Shown: positions 47,055 to 57,708 of the stretch, one piece after another | Numbering within the stretch: position 1 is the stretch's first letter | Layout: each line of letters begins with the position of its first letter | NCBI GenBank assembly: GCA_007922195.1 | Contig: ML681998.1 | Span: 12,380,070 to 12,444,069 of the forward strand | Length of the DNA stretch: 64,000 bases | Source: Podocnemis expansa | Lineage: Eukaryota > Chordata > Testudines > Podocnemididae | Reading direction: 5' to 3' | Program-made: the position numbers and the translations under genes | Notes under the pieces: generated by a model | What the model was told of the DNA's origin: nothing | The model's input: the letters and a program-made list of their open reading frames with translations, nothing else | The model's database searches: none

Positions 47055-49184
47055 GTAAGGTCTTTCTGAATGAACCAATTACACTGCATGATTGTGTGGT
47101 TTTATTTTTGTAATTTTATCATTTAGTTAATAGGATTTCAATAGAGTAGCCTTGAACAGACATACAGAGTGAAGGTCAGAGAAGATAAGTAGTGTAAATT
47201 AACATAAAACCATCAAAACAGCCTTACTGGATCAGACCAATTGTCCATGTAGCCCAGTATCCTGACTTTTGACTGTGGCCAAGGCCAGATGTTTCACAGG
47301 GCAAGAACAGAACATATAATCATCCAGTGAATGCCCATCCCCAGCTTCTGGCAGAGTAATTTCTGTCCTTCCTAACTAATAGCTATTGATGGACCTGTCC
47401 TCCATGGATTTACCTAATTCTTTTTTGAACCCCATTATAGTCTTGGCCTTCACAACATCCTTTGGCTAGGAGTTCCACAGGTTGACTGTATGTTATGCAA
47501 AGAAATACTTACTTTAGTTTATTTTAAACCTGCTGTCTATTAATTTCATTTAGTAAGCCCTAGTTTTCTTGTTAAGAGAAGGAATAAATAATGTTTCCTT
47601 ATTTACTATCTCCGTACGGTCATGATTTTATAGACCTCTATGATATCCCCACTTAGTTCTCTTTTCCAAACTGAAAAATACTAATCTTGTTAATTTCTCC
47701 TCATATGGAAGCTTTCCATACTCTTAACTCATTTTTGTTGCCCTTTTCTGTATCTTTTCCAATTCCAGTACAACTTTTTTTGAAATAAGGCAACCAGATC
47801 AAGAAGTAGGCATACCATGGATTTATAAAAAGGCAATATGATATTTTCAGTCTTATTATCTATCCCTTTCCTAAGTGATTTCTAACATTCTATTAGCTTT
47901 TTCTGCACATTGAATGGATGTTGTCAGAGAACCATCCACAATGACTCCAAGATCTTTTTCTTGAATGCAAACAGCTAATTTAGACCCTATCACTTTATAG
48001 GTATAGTTGAGATTATGTTTACCAATATGCATTACTTTGTATTTATCAATACTGAATTTCTTCTGTCATTTTGTTGCCCAGTCACTCAGTTTTGTGAAAT
48101 CTTTTTGTAGCAATCTGTTTTGGACTCAACTATCTTGAATACTTTTGTATCATCTGCAGATTTTGTCACCTTCTTGTTTGCTTCTTTTTCCAGATCATTT
48201 ATTAATATGTTAAACAGCACTGGTCCCAGTATAGATTCTTAGGAGACGCAGCTGTTTACCACTCATTGTTTTAAACACTGACTATTTATTCCTACCCTTT
48301 GTTTCCTATCTTTTAACCAGTTACTGATCCAGGAAAAAAACCTTCCTTTTTATCCTATGATAGCTTACTTTGCTTAAGAGCTTTTGGGGAGGGACCTTGT
48401 CAAAAGCTTTTATGAAAATCTGAGTACTCTCTGTCCAGGGCCAGATTAAGGTGGGAGCTGTAGGGGCTGTATCCCCTGGCCCTGACCTAAACGGGGGCTC
48501 CCACAGCCCCTCCAAAATCCAGCCCAGGCCTGAGTGGTTGGCTGCTGCTGCTCCCTGCCTGCTCAGCCCCAGCATCCACTGGTCTGCTCCAGACTAGCCA
48601 GCCTGGGAATGGGGCAGGATTGTGGCGGACCACAGCCTCTGGCCCACTCCCGCAGCAGCACCAACTCATGGGGCCTCCCTGCATCCCCCAAACAATGCTG
48701 GCCTGAACCTTTCCCCATGTAGCCCCCCACAGTAGTGCTGGTCTGTAGCCCATTCCTGCTGCTCCCTTCCCCACATCCACAGCAGTGCCAGCCTGCCACA
48801 GCTCTCTAAATCCCCTCAGCAGTGCCACTGGGCCATGGCCCCTGAAATCCCATCTGTTGCACTGGACAATTGTGCCCCCCCACCCCACCCCCAACCCCAT
48901 CTGCTGCACTGGCCAGGGCCCTGGAGCCCCTGACCCCAACCACCAGGAGTTAAAGTAAGCCAGAACACTCCAGAACACAGTTCTGGGGCCCACAGATTGG
49001 AAGAGCCAGAGTTATGGGGCCCCAAAAAATAGAAAAATTGAGCAGAATGCACATTTTGTCCTGCCCTGGCCTGGGAGCTGCGCCCAGGCTGGGGGAGTGT
49101 TGAGATCTGCCCTGAGCATGCTCAGATGCATGCTCAGGGCAGGAGTGGCCTGGCTGGGGAAAAGCTCCAGCCAGGTAAGGGGGA

Positions 49185-49760
49185 GCTAAAGGGCAGTTCA
49201 GGGCGTTTTTGGGTCAAGGAAGGGGGTTGGGAACTGGCGGGTAGACAGGGAAGGGTCCTGGGGGATTGGGGAGCCAGCAGGTGGGTTAGGGAAGGGGGGG
49301 TTGGGGATTCAGTTGGCCGGTGGGAAGGTGCCCAGGGATCAAGAACTTGGGAAGCTGGCAGAGACGGGGTTTTGGGTCAGGGAGCTGGCCTAGTGGGGCT
49401 TCTGGGGAAGGCGCCTGGGAGTGTTGGTAGGGCAGGGAAGGGGCTGGGGGTTGGGGAGTCAGTGGGTCGGGGAACGTGGCCAGGGTCAGGAGCTGGCAGG
49501 CAGGTGGGTTGGGAAGTCAGCAGATCATGGAAGGGGGCTGGGGAGCCCGCAGGCAGGCGTGTAGGTTGGGGAAAGCTCCTGTGGGTTGGGGAGTCATGGG
49601 TCAGGGATGGGGGCAAGGGTTGGGAGCCGGTGGGTGGGTGGGTTGGGGAAGGGGCTGGGGTCAGGGAGCCAGCAGGCAGGTGGATTGGGGAGGGGACTGG
49701 GGGTTAGGAAGCTGGTGGATGGGCAGGTTGGAGAAGGGTCCCAGGGGTCAGGGAGTCATG
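49185..49760 (+). repeat. G-rich minisatellite, units of about 45-55 bases
   Basis: Words ggttggggaa, ggggctgggg, tcagggagcc and agcaggcaggtggg recur in order about a dozen times with variation. The array creates a long chance open frame (49126-49707) and its antisense, which are not genes. Confidence 0.85.
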
Positions 49761-50312
49761 GGATTGAAATGGGTGATTGTATATTTCAGAGGTCAAACAT
49801 AGCAAATTATTTTTTTGCTTGTGCTTGTGAGGTGAAAGACTCAGGAAATGATTTTATTTTTCTGGATTTTTTTCTCTACTCTCTCTGTTCGCATTTTGCT
49901 GATTCCATGCTAATAATGATAATACAATCCTGGATGGAGACAGCGTCTCCTCCATTACAGATCCAAGGAGTCATGCCCGTTTCCCAGTCTTTTTAGAGAG
50001 TAAAATGTGAGTTATTTAAGATGTGTCTTAGTGCCCAGTGCTTATTTGCCCTATATGTACGTTCCACAGACTCATTCATTATTTGTAGGAAGCAACTAGC
50101 AATTTCTACCTAAAATGTCTAATAAAGTGGATCTTTAAAATTGTTTCCAGTTTGGAGATGACCAAGTAACAACAGATATTTCTTAGTACTTTAGATTTTG
50201 TCTTTTTATTGTCCTGATCTTTTTTTAAAATCTGGGGTTGATTTATTAAACTGAGTGAGGTGCACAGTGTCCCACTGAGAGCAACTTATGTTTTGGAGGC
50301 TAAGACAAGATG

Positions 50313-50395
50313 ATCATAGAATCATAGAACTGGAAGGGACTATGAGAGATCACTAAGTCCTGTCCTCTGCATTCCTGCCAGATCTGAGTACTTTC
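50313..50395 (-). mobile_element. CR1 3'-end fragment
   Basis: The sequence atcatagaatcatagaactg then gaagggactatgagagatca is the complement of a CR1 3' UTR with its ATTCTATG-type tail. It is truncated to about 80 bases and borders a minisatellite. Confidence 0.85.
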
Positions 50396-50404
50396 TAGGG
50401 GAGC

Positions 50405-50690
50405 TCATGGGGTTGTGTGTGAGGCTGGGATTGGAGGTTGGGGATGGAGGGGGTAGCATGTGAGACTGGGATGAAGGTAAGGAGGTGGAGGGGGCAGCGT
50501 GTGAGTCTGGGATGGGGGTAGGAGGGTGGAGGAGGCAGTGCATCAGGCCAGAATTGGGGCAAGGGGGCAGTGTGTGAGCTGGGATCAGGGCCAGGGGGGT
50601 GGCAGAGGCAGAGTGTGAGGCCAGGATCAAGGTCAGGGTGGTGCAGAGGGATGGAGGGGGCAGTGTGTGAGGCCAGGATCAGGTCCAGTA
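50405..50690 (+). repeat. G-rich minisatellite, units of about 50 bases
   Basis: The frame gtgtgaggctgggat, ggaggtggagggggcagcg, recurs five or six times with variation. It is distinct in sequence from the array at 49185. Confidence 0.85.
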
Positions 50691-51377
50691 TTTTTATGGA
50701 GCAATAACTATATTTTTGTGGAGTAGTAACCTGTGTACTGAGAAGTGGTTTTAAATGCTTGTCTGGGCTGGGGCCTGCACATGCATGAAGGGGGCCCGGA
50801 CAATATGGGAAGGGGGTGCAGGGACTCAGAGGGTTCCAGGGCCCCCATGTTGTACTTTAACCACTGCCAACCACTGGGGGGGTGTCAAGAGCTCTGCCCC
50901 CAGGCAGAATGCCATGGTAATGGAGGTTTTGGAGAGGGGGCCTTCACAAGGGTGGGCAGCCCAGGGCCCTTCCCCACCCCCAGGCCTTGATCCAGCCTTG
51001 ACTATATCCACTGGGTCACCCTTGTTCTCAAGCTTAATGATATCGTCAAAGAATTCTAGCAGGTTGATGAGGCATGATTTCTCTTTACCCTTCCCCAGCA
51101 GATCATGTTCATCTATATGTCTGATAATTTAGTTCTTTACTATAGTTCCAACCAATTTATCTCATACTGTACTGCAGTGAAGCTCACCAGCCTGTAATTG
51201 CAAGGGTCATCTCTGGTGCCTTTTTTTTAAAAATTGGCATCACATATGCTATCCTCCTGTCACATGGTACAGAAGCTGATTTAAATAATAGTTTACATAC
51301 CACAGTTAGTCGTTCTGCAATTTCTGAACTCTTTGATGGATACCATCCGCTGCTAGTAACTTATCACTGTTTTAATT

Positions 51378-51843
51378 CAGTGGTTCCCAATGTTTTTGGC
51401 TCCAGAGCCACAACAGCTGGCCCCTGCTGAAAAGCAGTTTGCCTCCTTGCTTGTGGATCTCCTATCTCTCTGGCTGCAGCAAAGAAACCTCATGCACCCT
51501 GCAGCTGTCTGTACTCTGAGTACCAAAGCAGAGGCTCCCATCTGCAGCCAGGGAGGAAGAAGATCAGTGCTCCTCTTTCCTCCTTCTGGATCCATCAAGG
51601 AACCTGGCACCTATGGACATAGGCAGAGCACTTCTCAGTGCTCCTGCTACAGCCAGGGGGATGGGAGCACTAATCTCCTATTCCTTTGGGTGCAGCATCA
51701 ACTTTTAGTCCTGCGGAAACATACTTTACCTGGGTCCTTAGGCAGTGACTCCATTCTGCAGCTGGTAGGAGGGGAGCCAAGGGCCACTTTGAAAGCCTCA
51801 AACAGCTGCTTTTGTTCTTCAGAACACAGGTTGGGAGTCACTG
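51378..51843. mobile_element. hAT MITE (466 bp) in the old CR1
   Basis: The left terminus CAGTGGTTCCCAATG pairs with the right ACAGGTTGGGAGTCACTG. Flanks TTTTAATT (51370-51377) and GTTTAATT (51844-51851) agree at seven of eight bases. CR1 sequence continues on both sides. Confidence 0.9.
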
Positions 51844-52240
51844 GTTTAATTTATCAGTTTGTTCCAAATCCATTTCTAATGCCACCACAGTCAGGAACAC
51901 TTCATCAGGTTTTTCACTTAAAAAGAATGGCTCAGGTTTTGGGAATTTCCCTCACATTCTCAGTTAGGTAGATTAATGCAAATAATTCATTTAGTTTCTC
52001 TTCAGGGGGCTTATCTTCCTCAAGTTGTCATTCAGCATCTCATTCATCCAGTAACCCCACTGGTTATATATCAGGCTTACTGCTTCCGCTATACTTAAAA
52101 TTTATTATTATTATTATTATTATTAATTCATTAATTGCTGTTACTTTTTAAGTCTTTGACTAGCTATTCTTCAAATTCTCTCTTTTTGGCCGGTTCATGA
52201 GTGTAAAGGAGTTGTTTCCTCCCATGCAAAATGACTAGAA

Positions 52241-52933
52241 TCTTAGACTATGATCTGCCCTATGATACTAATACTACCGTATTCTAGGTTTTGTTCTTTC
52301 AGAATAAAACTGTTTAGTCAGTCCTCTAGGTTCTTATTGCACTTAATTCTGCACATCCTTTAAGTAAAGCTGAAATAATTCAAAGCAGTTTTCAAAAGTA
52401 TGTAGAGAACATTCCACGTCCACCACACATGCACAGTAGCCCAGTGCTTGAAATGTATTTATCTGAAATGCCTTCCCCCCAGAGGCTAACAACTGTGGAC
52501 ATACATTCAGGCATGAGATTTAAAATATGAACAACAGGCATCCCAGACAATATTTCCCTGGGTGTTAGAGCTTTTTACAGAACATCTTGCAGGCTACTTG
52601 AACGTCAGCCTCCCACCCGTCCTTAAGGCTTTCTTTCTTGCTCACACAGATATTGTGCAAAGTACAACATAAAGTTAATGGTCAGAATATCTTTGTTTTG
52701 TTGCTTCCAACCTGTTCTATAAACAACATTTGTGCCAACTCAGGTTTTGGTGCTGGGTGCCAATGGAAGATAGAGGCTTTGAAGGAACAGGCAGAGTGGC
52801 ATCCCAGGAAAAGAGACAGGGCAAAGCGTGGGGTCATAGTGAGAGCTGGCCACCTATCAGCTGATTCAAGACACCACTGTGTAGGTGAACAGCTCTGACA
52901 TGTCTTCTCCTCCTTGGCCATCTGCCACCTCTT
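52241..52933. other. Intron DNA between two CR1 copies
   Basis: No exon or repeat is recognised; the open frame at 52638-52898 has no known motif. Confidence 0.4.
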
Positions 52934-55900
52934 CATAGAATCATAGAATCATAGGGTTGGAAGGGACCCCACAAGGTCATCTAGTCCAACCCCCTGCCAA
53001 AAAAAGCAGGACCACTCCCATTAGATCATCCCAGTCAGGGTTTTGTCCAGCTGGGACTTGAACACCTCCAGAGATGGAGATTCCACCACCTCCCTAGGCA
53101 ACTTATTCCACTGCTTCACCACTCGCCTAGTAAGGAAGTTTTTCCTAATATCCAGCCTGGACCGCCCCAGCTGTAACTTGAAACCATTGCTTCTCGTTCT
53201 GCCCTCTGTTACTACCGAGAACAGTCGAGCTCCCTCCTCCTTGGAGCAACCCTTCAAGTAGTTGAAGGTTGCTATCAAATCCCCCCTCAGTCTTCTCTTC
53301 TGCAGGCTAAATAAGCCTAGTTCCTTCAGTCTTTCTTCATAGGGCTTGTGCTCCAGCCCTTTGATCATTTTGGTTGCCCTCCTCTGGACTCTCTCTAATT
53401 TGTCCATGTCCTTTTTGTAGTGGGGAGCCCAAAACTGGACACAGTATTCCAGATGTGGCCTCACTAGTGCAGAATAGAGGGGAATGATCACATCCCTCGA
53501 TCTGCTGGCAACACTTCTTCTGATGCAGCCCAGTATGCCATTGGCCTTTTTGGCAGCAAGAGCACACTGCTGACTCATATCCAGCTTCCCATCCACCATG
53601 ACTCCCAGGTCCTTTTCTCCAGTGCTGCTATTTAGCTGATCACTCCCCAGCCTGTAGCAGTACATGGGGTTTTTTCGTCCCAAGTGCAGGATTTTACACT
53701 TATCCTTGTTGAACCTCATGAGATTCCTCTTGGCCCACTGCTCCAGTTTGTCTAGGTCTCCCTGAATCCTGTCTCTGCCCTCTAGGGTGTCTACCGTTCC
53801 CCCCAGTTTGGTATCATCTGCAAACTTACTAAGTGTGCAATCTATCCCATCATCCAGATCATTAATGAAAACATTGAACAGAACTGGCCCCAGGACCGAC
53901 CCCTGGGGCACACCACTCGTTACTGCCTGCCAACTTGACATGGAGCCATTGATTCCTACACGCTGAAACCGTTGTTCTAGCCAGTTTTCTATCCACCTTA
54001 CAGTCCACGCATCTAACCCATACTTCCTTAATTTGCCAATGAGAATGCTGTGGGAAACCGTATCAAAAGCCTTGCTAAAGTCAAGGTATATGACATCAAC
54101 GGCTCTTCCCGCATCCACAAATCCAGTCATCTCATCATAGAAGGCGATGAGGTTGGTCAGGCATGATTTACCCTTGGTAAATCCATGCTGACTATTCCTG
54201 ATTACTCTATTTTCCTCCAAGTGTTTCAGGATGGATTCTTTGAGAAGCTGCTCCATGATTTTTCCAGGGATTGAGGTGAGGCTGACAGGTCTGTAATTCC
54301 CTGGATCCTCCTTTTTGCCTTTCTTGAAGATAGGTACTATATTTGCTTTTTTCCAGTCCTCTGGCACCTCCCCCGTTCGCCACGAGTTTTCAAAGATAAT
54401 GGCCAATGGTACTGCTATCTCATCAGCCAGCTCCCTCAGCACCCTCGGATGCAGTTCATCCGGCCCCATGGACTTGTGCACATCTAGTTTCTTTAAGCAG
54501 TCCCTAACCTGACCTACTGTCACCAAGGGCCTCTCTTCTTCTCCCCAGTCCCCCGTACCTAGTGTAGTGGGCTGGGAGCTGACCTTGCTTGTGAAAACTG
54601 AAGTAAAAAAAGCATTGAGCACTTCAGCTTTTTCCTCATCCTCTGTCACGAGGATGCCTGCCCCATTCAGTAAGGGACCTACACCATCCCTGATCCTCTT
54701 CTTGTTATTGATATACTTGTAGAACCCCTTCCTGTTATCCTTCACATCCCTTGCTAGTCGCAACTCCATTTGTCCTTTGGCCTTTCTGATTTTATCCCTG
54801 CAGTCCCGAGCAATGTCTTTATATGCCTCCTTTGTCATCTGTCCTAGCTTCCACTTCCTGTAAGCATCCTTTTTATGCTTCAGCTCAGTGCAGAGCTCTC
54901 TGTTAAGCCACAGTGGGTGCCTTCCACATTTGCTGTGCTTTCTCCTTATCGGAATTGTATCTTGCTGTGCCCTTAGCAGGGTTTCTTTAAAATGCACCCA
55001 ACTCTCTTGGACACCTTTCCCCTTCAGATCAGCCTCCCAAGGGATCCTGCCCATCAGTTCCCTGAGGGAGACAAAATCTGCTTTTCTGAAGTCCAGGGTC
55101 TGTGTTTTGCTTCTTTCCTTCTTTCCTTTAATCATCAACTTGAACTCAATCATTTCATGGTCACTGCTACCCAGGCTGCCATTGACCTCTACTTCCCTGA
55201 TAAATTCTTCTCTATTTGTGAGCAGCAGATCGAGAGGCGCAAGGCCCCTCGTTGGTTGCTCCAGCATTTGTACCAGGAAGTTGTCCTCAACACTCTCCAG
55301 AAACTTCCTGGATTGCCTGTGCACTGCTGTATTGGCCTTCCAGCAGATGTCAGGGTAATTGAAGTCCCCCATGAGAACCAGGGCCTGTGCTCTAGAAACT
55401 TCTGTTAGTTGTACACAGAATGCCTCATCCACTTCCTCCTTCTGATCTGGTGGTCTGTAGCAGACACCTACCACAACATCCCCCTTGTTGCTCTCCCCTC
55501 TAAACTTAACCCACAGACTTTCAACTGGCTTGTTTCCACTTTCATAATGGAGCTCTGAGCAGTCATAGAGCTCCTTTACATATAGTGCTACTCCTCCCCC
55601 TTTCCTTCCCTGCCTGTCCTTCCTGAACAGTCTATACCCATCTATTGCAGAGCTCCAGTCATGCAAACTATTCCACCACGTCTCTGTTATCCCAATCATG
55701 TCATAGTTCTTTGTCTGCGCTAGTGCTACCAATTCCTCCTGCTTGTTTCCCAGGCTCCTTGCATTTGTGTATAGGCACCTAAGATACCCAGCTGATTGCC
55801 CTACTTTCCCATTTTGACATTCAATTCTATTGTATCTACCTCCCTGGATTTTCTTTTGGTGTTGACCTCCCCCACCTGCCTCAGGCATTAGGGCTTCATT

Positions 55901-56160
55901 AGAGCATCTAAGAAAGTTATTTGATTCCCCCCACATGTTCCAATTATCCTCTCTTCTATCCCTGTAGTTACAGTCCCGGCACCCCCCAAGTTCCATCCCA
56001 TCCCCCTGGTCTCCCACATAGTCACTTACCTGTGGGCTTTGGTCTCCTTCCCCCTTCAGACCTAGTTTAACACTCTTCAGAGTGTTCTCCTGCTTCCAGA
56101 GCAGCTGCTACAGCTGTAGGATATTCTCCTGTCCCCACATCATCTGCTTGGTGATGTGAC
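52934..56160 (-). mobile_element. CR1 LINE, near-complete young copy (antisense)
   Basis: The element lies on the minus strand. Its 3' end at the left has a classic tail (two ATTCTATG-type units at 52936-52952) and a short 3' UTR, and the ORF2 at 53021-56017 is open throughout. About 140 bases upstream of the ORF2 start also look element-derived. ORF1 was not found, so the copy is probably 5'-truncated just upstream of ORF2. It lies in an intron of the cadherin-like gene, opposite to the gene strand. Confidence 0.93.
53021..56017 (-). CDS. CR1 ORF2: endonuclease-reverse transcriptase, uninterrupted, 998 codons
   Basis: This protein drives LINE retrotransposition: the endonuclease nicks the target and the RT copies the RNA there. 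The APE-type endonuclease spans about residues 78-295, with ITETWW (110-115), GDFNYPDI (217-224) and the catalytic-histidine box SDH (284-286). The RT spans about 540-800, with [18 protein letters not shown] (574 on), [10 protein letters not shown] (644-653), [10 protein letters not shown] (702-711) and the active site FADD (732-735). The C-terminal part ([36 protein letters not shown]) is typical of CR1. The annotated Met is simply the first in the open frame. No stop or frameshift is visible, so catalytic competence is plausible but unproven; expression and a full 5' end are not shown. Confidence 0.95.
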   Translation of the reverse strand: MGDQGDGMELGGCRDCNYRDRREDNWNMWGESNNFLRCSNEALMPEAGGGGQHQKKIQGGRYNRIECQNGKVGQSAGYLRCLYTNARSLGNKQEELVALAQTKNYDMIGITETWWNSLHDWSSAIDGYRLFRKDRQGRKGGGVALYVKELYDCSELHYESGNKPVESLWVKFRGESNKGDVVVGVCYRPPDQKEEVDEAFCVQLTEVSRAQALVLMGDFNYPDICWKANTAVHRQSRKFLESVEDNFLVQMLEQPTRGLAPLDLLLTNREEFIREVEVNGSLGSSDHEMIEFKLMIKGKKERSKTQTLDFRKADFVSLRELMGRIPWEADLKGKGVQESWVHFKETLLRAQQDTIPIRRKHSKCGRHPLWLNRELCTELKHKKDAYRKWKLGQMTKEAYKDIARDCRDKIRKAKGQMELRLARDVKDNRKGFYKYINNKKRIRDGVGPLLNGAGILVTEDEEKAEVLNAFFTSVFTSKVSSQPTTLGTGDWGEEERPLVTVGQVRDCLKKLDVHKSMGPDELHPRVLRELADEIAVPLAIIFENSWRTGEVPEDWKKANIVPIFKKGKKEDPGNYRPVSLTSIPGKIMEQLLKESILKHLEENRVIRNSQHGFTKGKSCLTNLIAFYDEMTGFVDAGRAVDVIYLDFSKAFDTVSHSILIGKLRKYGLDAWTVRWIENWLEQRFQRVGINGSMSSWQAVTSGVPQGSVLGPVLFNVFINDLDDGIDCTLSKFADDTKLGGTVDTLEGRDRIQGDLDKLEQWAKRNLMRFNKDKCKILHLGRKNPMYCYRLGSDQLNSSTGEKDLGVMVDGKLDMSQQCALAAKKANGILGCIRRSVASRSRDVIIPLYSALVRPHLEYCVQFWAPHYKKDMDKLERVQRRATKMIKGLEHKPYEERLKELGLFSLQKRRLRGDLIATFNYLKGCSKEEGARLFSVVTEGRTRSNGFKLQLGRSRLDIRKNFLTRRVVKQWNKLPREVVESPSLEVFKSQLDKTLTGMI

Positions 56161-57102
56161 TGGCAAAGTCCAGTGCCAAGTTCATCCAGCATTAACTGCT
56201 GTAACAAAGTCTAACCAAGCAGTCACCATAGTGCATGGAGCATTACCTGGTACGTGTTGGCAGACAGGAAGTAGAAATCCACCAAGACAGGATGTACGGG
56301 GCAGAGAGAGTGAAAACCTGGGATTCGAAAAACCAAAACTGACCCCATTTGGGTTCCCACAATTCATATTAATAACAATCCCAGGGTTCACACTGTTCAG
56401 CAGGCATGTGGAAGGCCTGTTCCATTGTCTGAGCACACATGGGTGTTTGCTAAGAACCAAGGGTGTAATGCCCCTGGGGAAAGGGTATGTTGAGCTAGAT
56501 CCACGTACACAGTGTTTAGCACCCTCTGGGCCTGCGAATCCAGCACGGATTGGTGGGAAAGCCCCCATCTACAGAACAATCCTGACCAGCTGTGACAAGA
56601 GAATTTCAGCATGGAGTGGCCTACCTTTCTTGAGATCTGTGCAGAAACTGATCATGGGGCTACAAAGACAGTGTGCCAACATATGGCGCCCTGTACCCAT
56701 TGTTAGGGTTAGATAATGAGCACACATCTAGTATAGCTCTGCAATGCATTAAGTCTGAAGGCTGCTGAGTGAGGGAATGAGCCAGGTCAGCCTGAGAGCT
56801 AGAGCTGTGTCCTGGCTGTTTCATGTTAGTGCATGGTATTGGGGAAACCGGCTCTTGACGCCAAGTCTATTGTCCACAAGTAACATAATTAGTAACATAA
56901 TTTTACTGTCTCTCTCAACTCGCAATATAAGCAAGAGGTAAAATTAAGAGGTTTTTATTTATTTATTTATTTAAAACGTGTAGAATTTGTATACAAGAGT
57001 GAGGGATTTGAAGGAATCCATAGTTTAAAGGTAATGAAGATGCAAATGAATGTTTTTGCTGGAATGCTTCTATCAGAATGGTTTTTCTACGTCTATTGAT
57101 AG
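56161..57102. other. Intron DNA upstream of the exon at 57103
   Basis: 56160-56716 has a longish open frame (186 codons) without any recognised motif. It may be part of an unidentified retroelement. A (TTTA)n run lies at 56955-56972. Confidence 0.4.
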
Positions 57103-57328
57103 GTGGCGAAGAGCGATTTGAAGTTGATGTGGATACAGGTGTTATAATGACAACTGGCTTGCCTTTAACATGGAATAAGGAATATGTAGTCACTGTGCAG
57201 GCCATTGATGAATATGGCAACCAAAGCCCTCATGCCTCCATCTCTATACTGGCTGGCTCCAGACATCCCCAGTTTACTAACGTGTCCTACAGCGTGTTTG
57301 TCCCTGAAAATACTCCAGCAGGAGAAAA
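57103..57328 (+). CDS. Cadherin-like gene, internal exon (end of first repeat, start of second repeat)
   Basis: The acceptor is ttgatag ending at 57102 and the donor is gaaaa|gtaagtgg. The 226-base exon enters in phase 1 and leaves in phase 2. It reads GEERFEVDVDTGVIMTTG, the classic cadherin F-x-VD-x-x-TG-x-I element, then EYVVTVQAIDEYGNQSPHAS (the strand F AxDxGNP-like element) and ISILAG. It then starts the next repeat with PQFTNVSYSVFVPENTPAGE, matching the Y-x-V-x-V-PEN-P-x-G consensus. The linker between the two repeats reads AGSRHPQF, without the usual DxNDNxP calcium-binding motif. That is seen in the sequence and is unusual. NVS is a potential glycosylation site. Confidence 0.9.
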
Positions 57329-57520
57329 GTAAGTGGAAGAAAGCCAGGGTCCACTTCTTTGTGGAAAATCTTTGTGGAACACCAGATCATGACTCACTTG
57401 CAAGCAATGTTGTTTGTTCATAGGGCTACACTTAAACTGATATTCCTGTGTTGCAGTTCAGAAAGGAAAATATGACTCTTTCAAATAGAGGAGCAGTGCG
57501 GATTAAATGTTAGGCTAAAA

Positions 57521-57708
57521 CAGGGGTCTCAAACTCAAATCACCACAAGGGCTGCATGAGGACTAGTACATAAGCCCAAGGGCCGCCCCACTGAAACCTT
57601 TTCATATAATGATGTTGCAAATATCTGTAACAACAGTATCATTGCAGGCTGCAGGAAATAGCTTTAGGGGCCGCATGTGGCCTGCAGGCTGCGTGATTGA
57701 GGCCCCTG
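57521..57708. mobile_element. hAT MITE (188 bp)
   Basis: The left terminus CAGGGGTCTCAAACTC pairs with the right GATTGAGGCCCCTG. Flanks GGCTAAAA (57513-57520) and GGCTAGAA (57709-57716) agree at seven of eight bases. It lies about 190 bases inside the intron after the exon at 57103. Confidence 0.92.

Larger units (their letters stand above)
48950..50860. mobile_element. Possible TTAA-type element (1.9 kb) nested in the hAT-like element
   Basis: The left end GAGTTAAAGTAAGCCAGAAC and right end TTGTACTTTAACCACTG are the TTAAAGTA...TACTTTAA pair of the family at 15347 and 38767. The interior holds two minisatellites and a CR1 3'-end fragment. Alternatively the two ends belong to separate fragments. 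Confidence 0.5.
48436..51000. mobile_element. hAT-like element (2,565 bp) inserted in the old CR1
   Basis: The left terminus CAGGGCCAGATTAAGG pairs with the right CCTTGATCCAGCCTTG. Flanks TCTCTGTC (48428-48435) and ACTATATC (51001-51008) are similar (five of eight). CR1 sequence is continuous across it: tgagtactc...ccactgggtcacc. No transposase is visible. Most of its length is explained by an inner TTAA-type element and minisatellites. Confidence 0.7.
47197..52240 (-). mobile_element. Old antisense CR1 LINE, split by two DNA transposons
   Basis: Three blocks form one element on the minus strand: 47197-48435, 51001-51377 and 51844-about 52240. The left block starts with the CR1 3' end (cttactggatcagaccaatt and ttctttttgaaccccattat). 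It carries the complement of the C-terminal ORF2 part (tatagacctctatgatatcccc). The next blocks are the complement of the upstream RT region (gttgatgaggcatgatttct, accagcctgtaattgcaagg). They continue colinearly across the inserted elements. Heavy divergence and stops mark an ancient copy. A (TTA)n run interrupts it at about 52097-52124. Confidence 0.85.

Noticed and set aside
49126..49707. 193-codon glycine/tryptophan-rich open frame
   Set aside because: It is a translation of a G-rich minisatellite, with no conserved motif and equally open alternative frames.
54888..55408. Long plus-strand frames opposite CR1 ORF2
   Set aside because: Shadow frames of the minus-strand ORF2.
56156..56716. 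186-codon plus-strand frame next to the CR1
   Set aside because: No recognisable motif. It might be part of an unidentified retroelement but does not support a gene call.
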